In this document: one piece after another, positions 1-6,017 of the stretch
How positions within the stretch are numbered: position 1 is the first letter of the stretch
Layout: the number at the start of each line of letters is the position of its first letter
Origin: JAMCUI01 sp964520615
Lineage (GTDB): Bacteria; Patescibacteriota; Microgenomatia; 2-02-FULL-39-11
Reading direction: 5' to 3'
DNA length: 21,553 bases
Assembly: GCA_964520615.1 (NCBI GenBank)
Contig: CAZFNL010000079.1
Span: 1 to 21,553, forward strand
Notes under the pieces: generated by a model
What the model was told of the DNA's origin: nothing
The model's input: only the letters and a program-made list of their open reading frames with translations
The model's database searches: none
Program-made: the position numbers and the translations under genes

Positions 1-1
1 A

Positions 2-3000
2 GGTTTGGCTCTTCGTATTGCTCATGGAGACGTTCCGGAAACCCTTCTTCATAAAAGGGTGTTATCACTTGATCTGATGTCTCTTATAGCCGGAGCAAAG
101 CATCGGGGGGAGTTTGAAGAGAGGTTGAAAAACCTTATTAAGGAAGTCAAGGCCGCCAGTGGAGCAATTATTCTTTTTATTGACGAGCTTCACAACATGG
201 TCGGAGCGGGTTCAGGCGGCGAAGGCACAATGGATGCTTCAAATATATTAAAACCTTCCCTTGCCCGTGGTGAACTGCAGGTGATAGGGACGACAACCGT
301 GACTGAATACAGAAAATATGTGGAGAAAGATCCGGCGCTTGAAAGAAGATTTCAACCAGTATATGTTTTGGAACCCACTTCCGACGTGGCTGTTGAAATG
401 CTTACTGCTCTTCGTGATAAATATGAAGCTTTTCACCGTGTAAAAATATCAGATGAGGCTTTGGATGCAGCTGTAAAACTATCACAGCGTTATATTGGTG
501 ACAGATTTTTGCCTGATAAAGCGGTTGATCTAATCGATGAAGCTGCGGCTTCTGTAAGATTGCCCGCAATTTCCTTACCCGAGGAAATAAAAAAAGGCGA
601 AGACAAATTGAAAAAGTTGGATAGTGAAGCAAAGGAAGCGGAAAAATTAGGAGACGAAGTTCATCTCCAGACTATAAAAAAAGACATTCAGGAATTGGAA
701 CAGGCCCAAACAGAACTTAAAGAGCAATATCAGGTAAAGAAATCGACTACAACCAATATTGTCGGGCCGGATATAATTGCTGATATCGTTTCCCGCTGGA
801 CAAATATTCCAATAAGCAGGTTGACTGAAAGCGAATCGACAAAGTTGATGAGTCTGGAGGATATTATCCATAAGAGGCTTATAGATCAGGAGGATGCGGT
901 GTTGGCGGTAGCCGAAGCGGTCAGGCGCGGCCGGGCAGGACTTAAATCAAATAAGAGGCCGATTGGTAGTTTTATCTTTATGGGGCCAACCGGCGTAGGA
1001 AAAACAGAGTTGGCAAAAGCTCTGGCTGAGATACTTTTTGGCAGTGAGGAAATGATTATCAGGCTTGACATGACCGAATATATGGAAAAGCATGAGGTGG
1101 CAAAATTAATTGGTGCGCCTCCTGGATATGTTGGTTATGAAGAAGGAGGGCAATTGACTGAAGCGGTGAGAAGAAGACCGTATTCGGTAGTTTTATTGGA
1201 TGAAATAGAAAAAGCCCATCCAGATGTTTTTAATATTCTTATACAGCTTCTAGATGATGGTAGGCTGACTGATAATAAAGGACATACCATTTCTTTCAAA
1301 AACACCATTGTTATTTGTACTTCCAATTTAGGCAGCGGTATCATCCAGGATGAAATGTTGGGATGGAGCGATAAATCGAAAAGTCATGAAGACAGTTATG
1401 AAACTAAAGAAAAGGAAATTTTGAGTACTTATACTATTTCGCCAACTGGACGGGAACTTGTGAGTTTTAAGGGAAAACTATGGGAGAAGGAAGGAAGCGA
1501 TAAATTTTGGACAGTTTCTTCACTGTTAGACTATTTTGCCGGTTCTACGGTGACAGAGGGAGAAAAAGATTTCCCCCAGGACGGCATAGATACTCATCTT
1601 ATCGCTCCTGACGGCTCGGAAATTATAACTTTTGACGACAGGTTGTGGCAGCGTACCTCAACAACAACTAAAGAATGGAAGCAGAAATCTCTTTTGGATT
1701 ATGTCAAGGGAGGTGTAGTGGTGAACGCTCTTCCTGACCGGCCTCAAGAGCAATTGCCTACTGCGAGGATTGATACTCATGCCGTATCCCCTACCAATAC
1801 TGAAGTGATCTCTTTCGGAGACAGGTTTTGGCTGAGGAAGAATTTGCAGACAACAGATTGGACTACGGGTTCGCTAGCTGAGTATTTTACGGGATGTACA
1901 CTGAAGTGCGCAGATAGTGTTTCTACAGAGAAAATACCTGAAGGGAAGGAAAAAGCGGACGGTTCGGATATTTCAGGAGAAGATATAAAGACAGACGAAT
2001 TAAAAACCGTAAACAATAAAACAGACAATGGTGGCGCCAATCAGACTGAAGCAAATACAAGTGAGAAAAAAGTTGATAATACCCAGCAGTCAGAGGATAA
2101 AACAGGAGTTGAAATTAATCTTAAAGAAGAGGAGAAGATGGAATTTCCTATTGAAAAATGGGATCAGCACGTGTTTAAGCCTACGGGTGAGGAATTAATC
2201 GTTGCAAATAGACGTTATTTCCAGAGAGCAAATACGGATTCAACTGAATGGATTTCCGGAAAGATGGAAAAATTATTTAATACGGTAGAGGCGCAGACTA
2301 AAAAGCCTGAGGACATTATACCTTTGGGTTTGGAGAATAAAGAAGAAGAAAAACTGGATAGTGGAGAAGATGAGATGTTTACCAAACTGGCGGATCGTCT
2401 GATGGAAGAGTTGCGCAAGTTTTTCCGTCCGGAACTTCTCAACCGTTTTGACGAGGTGGTGGTTTTTAGACCATTGACCAGAAAACATATGGTTGAGATA
2501 GTAGGACTTCAGGTGAAAGCTCTTTCCAAACTACTCGAGGAACAGGATATTGCTATAGATATCAGCCATGATGCAAGGACATATATAGCCGAAGTGGGTT
2601 ATGATCCGGTTTTTGGCGCCAGGCCTTTGCGCAGGACAATGCAACGTCTCATAGAGAATGAAATTTCCTCGCTTCTAATAAAAAGAGAGTTGGCTGCTGG
2701 TGATACGGTGATGGTGGATTATGACGGGCAGCAACTAGCTTTTAACGTAAAGAAAATGGAGCTTAAAAAGCCGGCTGTGTTAGATGATAAGACACAAAAT
2801 CAACAAGAAGAAGTGACCGGGGGAAATAAACCTCAAGAAGATCTCAAATCATACCAGTGTCTTAACTGTTCCAATATCTGGCAGAGGAAAACAGATGATG
2901 TTTCTCCCCTTTCCTGTCCCAAATGTGCCAGTGAATTAGTAAAGGAAATGGAACAGAAACCATCTGAGACATCAATTGAAGCGACGGATCAAAAGGATAA

Positions 3001-3283
3001 CCCAAATACAGAAAATCCGGAAGCCCAAGTAAAGGATTTGAGTGTGCAGGAGGGATTAAGTGAAGAAGATAAAGACAAAGCAGTTCATGCGTCTCCCCAG
3101 GAGAATAATTCACAGGTACAAGCCGCTCAAAGTCAGAATCCCTTGAGTGATTATTTTCAACAAAACACCTCTTTAGATCAAAGTCAGTCTCCAGTTTCAG
3201 ATACAGGGCCAGTTTTACCTGCGGTAGATACCGGGACAAAAGAAGCTACTGCGGATTCTAAAACATCAGCCTCCACAACTTAA
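2..3283 (+). CDS. clpC: ClpC-type AAA+ unfoldase with repeat-domain insertion and C-terminal zinc ribbon (5' partial)
   Basis: This is an ATP-dependent protein unfoldase of the Hsp100/ClpC class, expected to feed substrates to ClpP in the cytosol. The start and the first Walker A lie off the left edge; the reading frame is open from base 2. Numbering from base 5, the protein shows NBD1 Walker B (FIDELHN, about 58-64), the NBD1 arginine pair (ERRF, 113-116), a short charged middle region (about 190-247, ClpC-like rather than the long ClpB M-domain), NBD2 Walker A (GPTGVGKT, 327-334), pore loop GYVGY (374-378), Walker B (VVLLDEIEKAH, 395-405), sensor 1 (TSN, 439-441), arginine finger LLNRFDE (811-817) and sensor 2 GARPLRR (871-877). 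Between sensor 1 and the arginine finger, where family members have about 30-40 residues, there are about 365. A four-cysteine ribbon (C952, C955, C971, C974) and a roughly 115-residue acidic Q/S/T-rich tail follow. The NBD1 pore loop reads KHRGEFE, with His where Tyr is usual. The AAA+ identity is certain; ClpP partnership is inferred. Confidence 0.95.
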   Translation, partial: GLALRIAHGDVPETLLHKRVLSLDLMSLIAGAKHRGEFEERLKNLIKEVKAASGAIILFIDELHNMVGAGSGGEGTMDASNILKPSLARGELQVIGTTTVTEYRKYVEKDPALERRFQPVYVLEPTSDVAVEMLTALRDKYEAFHRVKISDEALDAAVKLSQRYIGDRFLPDKAVDLIDEAAASVRLPAISLPEEIKKGEDKLKKLDSEAKEAEKLGDEVHLQTIKKDIQELEQAQTELKEQYQVKKSTTTNIVGPDIIADIVSRWTNIPISRLTESESTKLMSLEDIIHKRLIDQEDAVLAVAEAVRRGRAGLKSNKRPIGSFIFMGPTGVGKTELAKALAEILFGSEEMIIRLDMTEYMEKHEVAKLIGAPPGYVGYEEGGQLTEAVRRRPYSVVLLDEIEKAHPDVFNILIQLLDDGRLTDNKGHTISFKNTIVICTSNLGSGIIQDEMLGWSDKSKSHEDSYETKEKEILSTYTISPTGRELVSFKGKLWEKEGSDKFWTVSSLLDYFAGSTVTEGEKDFPQDGIDTHLIAPDGSEIITFDDRLWQRTSTTTKEWKQKSLLDYVKGGVVVNALPDRPQEQLPTARIDTHAVSPTNTEVISFGDRFWLRKNLQTTDWTTGSLAEYFTGCTLKCADSVSTEKIPEGKEKADGSDISGEDIKTDELKTVNNKTDNGGANQTEANTSEKKVDNTQQSEDKTGVEINLKEEEKMEFPIEKWDQHVFKPTGEELIVANRRYFQRANTDSTEWISGKMEKLFNTVEAQTKKPEDIIPLGLENKEEEKLDSGEDEMFTKLADRLMEELRKFFRPELLNRFDEVVVFRPLTRKHMVEIVGLQVKALSKLLEEQDIAIDISHDARTYIAEVGYDPVFGARPLRRTMQRLIENEISSLLIKRELAAGDTVMVDYDGQQLAFNVKKMELKKPAVLDDKTQNQQEEVTGGNKPQEDLKSYQCLNCSNIWQRKTDDVSPLSCPKCASELVKEMEQKPSETSIEATDQKDNPNTENPEAQVKDLSVQEGLSEEDKDKAVHASPQENNSQVQAAQSQNPLSDYFQQNTSLDQSQSPVSDTGPVLPAVDTGTKEATADSKTSASTT
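1427..1543 (+). repeat. ClpC insertion repeat 1
   Basis: Codes for residues 475-513, the most divergent N-terminal half of the four copies: it begins TYTISPTGRE, has the LW pair (492-493) and a second Trp (502), and ends SSLLDYFAG. It aligns with the other three copies over about 40 positions. Confidence 0.8.
1589..1711 (+). repeat. ClpC insertion repeat 2
   Basis: Codes for residues 529-569: DTH start, P-D-G-x-E turn, FDDRLWQR core, EW about nine residues later, and SLLDYVKG end. This is the closest copy to a consensus. Confidence 0.85.
1772..1894 (+). repeat. ClpC insertion repeat 3
   Basis: Codes for residues 590-630: DTH start, SPTNTE, FGDRFWLR core, DW, and SLAEYFTG end. It has the same 41-residue length as repeat 2. 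Confidence 0.85.
2162..2284 (+). repeat. ClpC insertion repeat 4 (separated by acidic linker)
   Basis: Codes for residues 720-760: DQH start, KPTGEE, NRRYFQR in place of the RhW core, EW, and KMEKLFNT end. It is separated from repeat 3 by a low-complexity linker (about 631-712) but keeps the 41-residue register. Confidence 0.75.
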
Positions 3284-3287
3284 ATTT

Positions 3288-3998
3288 CTATCGTTCAATA
3301 AATTTTCTTCCCAATATTTTACCCAAAAGATTTACCATTAGATGCAATATTATCAGTAGAAGCCAGTCAAGTATAAGAATAAACAATAGATACTTATTGA
3401 TACTTGTAAAGAAGGCCCCAATTGCTTCTGTTAGATTTTGGTTGAGAATGACCCTTACTCCTATCAGGTATAGAGATAAGGTTATAAGTAAAATAATCGG
3501 ACCTGAGATGATCAGGCTTTCCGCATCTTTCCTGCTGGAAAACATAGTGACTGAAATAACTATAGAAACGAAAAATACCGCAAGCTGCATGACTGTTATT
3601 TTGAAGTTAAACAAAGAATTGAGCTCCAAACCGGAGTTTTTGCCTAAAATAAAAATAACAGTCAGGCCGGTCAAAATTGGCGCAAGGCCTATTAGGGAAT
3701 ATCGGAAAGGGTCAGCTTTGCCAAGTTCCAGTTTTCCAGCCTTTATTTCCCCTTCTTTTTCCTCCTCCGGAAGAACCGACAGGTTTCCTGTGGGTACTCT
3801 AAGTATCGTTGCGGCAAGAAAATGAGACATTTCGTGCAAAATGGTGCCGGGTAAGAATATAAGAGCCAGCAGAATGTTTGTAAAATGTTTGTTCTGCGAT
3901 ATTAGAAGAAATATGGTATAAAGGGCAGAAGAGATTCTTTTACTGATAAAATAGAGAAGGATAAGTAGGATGAAGGATAATAAAATCTGGATGATCAT
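3288..3998 (-). CDS. M50-like (site-2 protease type) membrane metalloprotease
   Basis: A 236-residue integral membrane protein and putative zinc metalloprotease acting within the membrane. The evidence is HEMSH at 55-59 (the HExxH zinc motif) inside a hydrophobic segment, GLAPILTG at 104-111 in a later membrane segment, and D158 in SSRKDAES, the likely third zinc ligand. About six hydrophobic segments are visible, and the loop at about 71-100 is charged. There is no PDZ domain, so it resembles a minimal member of the family. The start ATG lies 15 nt after the stop of the upstream 640-aa gene on the same strand, suggesting cotranscription. Its stop is only 4 nt from the ClpC stop, so the two genes converge. 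I saw no ribosome-binding site. The substrate is unknown. A degenerate, inactive family member is possible but less likely because the three ligands are present. Confidence 0.7.
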   Translation of the reverse strand: MIIQILLSFILLILLYFISKRISSALYTIFLLISQNKHFTNILLALIFLPGTILHEMSHFLAATILRVPTGNLSVLPEEEKEGEIKAGKLELGKADPFRYSLIGLAPILTGLTVIFILGKNSGLELNSLFNFKITVMQLAVFFVSIVISVTMFSSRKDAESLIISGPIILLITLSLYLIGVRVILNQNLTEAIGAFFTSINKYLLFILILDWLLLIILHLMVNLLGKILGRKFIER

Positions 3999-4013
3999 AA
4001 TTTAGTTTGGACT

Positions 4014-5936
4014 TCATGCTTGTTGTTTTTCCTCCGGGTTTGTTTCAAGAATCGGTTGCACTAGACCCATGACTGTTCCGCCACCCATTATAAACATAAG
4101 AATTTTACCTGCATCCAATTTCAGCTTCGGATCTTTGACAAATTTTTCTGCTATCACAGCATGTCCGCGCAGTGCCGCTTCCCTGGTTTTAGCAATGTCC
4201 GGCCAGTTTGCCTGGCTGGTTTCTCCGGGTAACGCCGCGTTTTCCACAATCCGTTTGGCATTGGCAGCTATATACTGGGGGAAATTACCCATTTCCTTGG
4301 CGTTCATACCGACCAGATTTAGCATCTGGTCAAGATTGGTGCTTTCTTTTGTACCACCTGGGAGGTTTGTCAATATACCTCCGGTGCTTTCACCTGCAAG
4401 ACGGGCTATTAATATCTGATCGCCTGCAGTAAGCGTAATACCTCTGCTTTTGAATTTTCCCATCATCCGTTCAATCTCATGAGGTTTGGTCAGCCCGTTT
4501 TCCCTGCACAGCGCGGCAAGGCTTACCGATTGGAAAAATTGCTCCATGTTTACGTCGTGCGGTCCGCCCATCATGATATCCACATACCCTTTTTTTATTG
4601 AATCACGTATGTCTCCCATATCGTCTTTGAGCGCCTGATTGTTTCGGAAAGCATTCAGCTGTTTTATGACTCCCGGTTTTTTCTTTAATTGATCCAGCAG
4701 CCGTGCGTTTTCCTCTGAAACTATTACTGCAGTTTGAGCGTTGGTAAGGCCCATAAGTCTTTCATTCATGGCTGCAAGAACCATATTCCGCTGTAAAGGT
4801 GTAAGAGGAGGATTGGTAGTTTTCAGACGGTCAAGGAAGAGTCCCAGTGTGGATACAAGCGATGATACGTCTTTTGTTGCGGGAACTCCCTGATCACATA
4901 TGGTATTGAAGACATTTTCCGCGGTTTGGATAAGCAGTTCCTGTCCCGTCTCGCGTTCCTTTAGCATTTTTTGCTCCGGAGTATATACCTGGAAGGCGTT
5001 TTCATCCCTGTTATAGTGGAGAGACTTTAATAGCTGTTGGGCTCGGGCCGCGTCGGCATTGGGTGTACCGTCAGCAGCAGGTGGCAAATCGGCGACTCTG
5101 ATGAGCTCGTCGTACATCGCTTCGTAAGCGTCATCATAAGAAACGGCATCTGCAGTCGGCTTTCCGTCTGCGCCAATTTTGTGATACTTGCGATTATCCG
5201 GGTCATAATAATCTTCTCTTTTGACTCTTTTTCCTACTTCCCCTTTGTTGATACCTGCCCTTATATTCTCTTTTTCCCTCTCCGTCAGATCGGTAATCAC
5301 GGCTTCAGGAGGAGTTTTGGTATTGGCAACCGCATTTCTCTTTTGAATTTCCTCTTGGATGAGCCGGTCACCCTCATCCTGAATCGTTTTTTCTACAGCC
5401 GCATTGTAGGCGGCAACAGCGTCCTGGGCGGTGTAAAGTGTGTCATAGGCAGAGGTAAGCCCATCAATCCTCTTTTGAGCGGCTCTTATGGCGGCTTCTT
5501 CCTTCAAAGATGGATCATTGGCGTCTTTTCCCTTCCATGGACCGTCTTCTGCGACCATTTTTTTTGCCTCTGCGGCAATCATTTCCTCTGAGGCGTCTTC
5601 CTTTTTCGGTTTTCTGGCCTCCTGTTGCTCCGCTTCCCTTCTTTGCACCTCAGCGTCAATTTCCTGCTGAACTGCGGCGTCCCCTACATTTTTCCCAGCA
5701 GCCTTAAATTCTTCTGTAACGGTTTCCTTTTTGGCGTATCCCCTGTCAACCAAAGCCCTATTGCCGTTTGCCGTGCCGTCAATTTGGATAAGCTGCTTAA
5801 AGTCTTTATGCAGTCGGGGTTTTTCACTCGGGTCAGGTTCTTCAGGCGTTTCCCCCGGAAGTTTCGGTTCCACAAAATGAGCAGGTGCTTTTGGAGCTTC
5901 AACAATAGGTGGAGTTAGTAACTCTGCTTGTCCCAT
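4014..5936 (-). CDS. Hypothetical 640-aa helical protein, disordered Pro-rich N-terminus
   Basis: I do not recognise this protein. It has a Pro/Glu-rich start (first about 45 residues), a long charged helical stretch rich in Glu, Lys, Gln and Ala (about 70-215), a mixed middle with Tyr/Asp-rich segments, and a helical C-terminal half (about 315-600). The only hydrophobic stretch is near the C-terminus (about 612-630, containing MFIMGGG), long enough for one membrane pass. No signal peptide is seen. I chose the ATG at 5934-5936 because a TATGAT -10 box ends 6 nt upstream, which would start the transcript at this ATG. The ATG at 5949-5951 would lie upstream of that transcript and adds five residues. 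The gene is divergent from the 720-aa gene and probably cotranscribed with the M50-like protease. A structural or scaffold role is possible but only a guess. Confidence 0.75.
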   Translation of the reverse strand: MGQAELLTPPIVEAPKAPAHFVEPKLPGETPEEPDPSEKPRLHKDFKQLIQIDGTANGNRALVDRGYAKKETVTEEFKAAGKNVGDAAVQQEIDAEVQRREAEQQEARKPKKEDASEEMIAAEAKKMVAEDGPWKGKDANDPSLKEEAAIRAAQKRIDGLTSAYDTLYTAQDAVAAYNAAVEKTIQDEGDRLIQEEIQKRNAVANTKTPPEAVITDLTEREKENIRAGINKGEVGKRVKREDYYDPDNRKYHKIGADGKPTADAVSYDDAYEAMYDELIRVADLPPAADGTPNADAARAQQLLKSLHYNRDENAFQVYTPEQKMLKERETGQELLIQTAENVFNTICDQGVPATKDVSSLVSTLGLFLDRLKTTNPPLTPLQRNMVLAAMNERLMGLTNAQTAVIVSEENARLLDQLKKKPGVIKQLNAFRNNQALKDDMGDIRDSIKKGYVDIMMGGPHDVNMEQFFQSVSLAALCRENGLTKPHEIERMMGKFKSRGITLTAGDQILIARLAGESTGGILTNLPGGTKESTNLDQMLNLVGMNAKEMGNFPQYIAANAKRIVENAALPGETSQANWPDIAKTREAALRGHAVIAEKFVKDPKLKLDAGKILMFIMGGGTVMGLVQPILETNPEEKQQA

Positions 5937-5942
5937 GCTTTT

Positions 5943-5971
5943 ATCATACATAGTAGTAAATACATTTTCCA
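5943..5971 (-). promoter_or_regulatory. Promoter of the 640-aa gene, leaderless
   Basis: On the minus strand there is TGGAAA (4 of 6 matches to the -35 consensus), 17 nt, then TATGAT (5 of 6). Six nt follow before the ATG at 5936, so the first transcribed base would be the A of the start codon. Confidence 0.55.
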
Positions 5972-5982
5972 GTAGTCACCAG

Positions 5983-6011
5983 TTGCAATTCCCCACCCCA
6001 TTTGCTAGGCT
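5983..6011 (+). promoter_or_regulatory. Promoter of the 720-aa gene, leaderless, extended -10
   Basis: TTGCAA (4 of 6), a 17-nt spacer, then TAGGCT preceded by TGC, which gives an extended -10 element. The ATG at 6018 follows after 6 nt, so the transcript would start at the ATG. Confidence 0.55.
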
Positions 6012-6017
6012 GAAATT

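Larger units (their letters stand above)
1349..2374 (+). other. Approximately 340-residue insertion in NBD2 of ClpC
   Basis: This segment codes for residues about 449-790 of the ClpC protein, in frame and without stops. It starts next to LGW (452-454), which occupies the place of the ClpP-binding tripeptide (IGL, VGF or LGF in ClpA and ClpC proteins). It ends just before the conserved ELRKFFRPELLNR stretch. It contains three tandem copies of a repeat, then an 80-residue linker rich in Asp, Glu, Asn, Lys and Thr, then a fourth copy, then a short acidic spacer. The ATPase motifs on both sides are intact, so this is an added domain and not damage. I do not recognise the repeat family. Confidence 0.85.

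Noticed and set aside
1349..2374. Insertion in ClpC as an intein or mobile element
   Set aside because: There is no Cys/Ser at the left junction, no His-Asn plus Cys/Ser/Thr at the right, no intein blocks or endonuclease motif, and no terminal repeats. It reads as repeats and linker.
5037..5591. Plus-strand 184-aa open frame
   Set aside because: It is antisense to the 640-aa gene, has no promoter, and its composition looks like a shadow frame.
5937..5951. ATG at 5949-5951 as start of the 640-aa protein
   Set aside because: It lies upstream of the TATGAT -10 box end, so it would not be on the predicted transcript.
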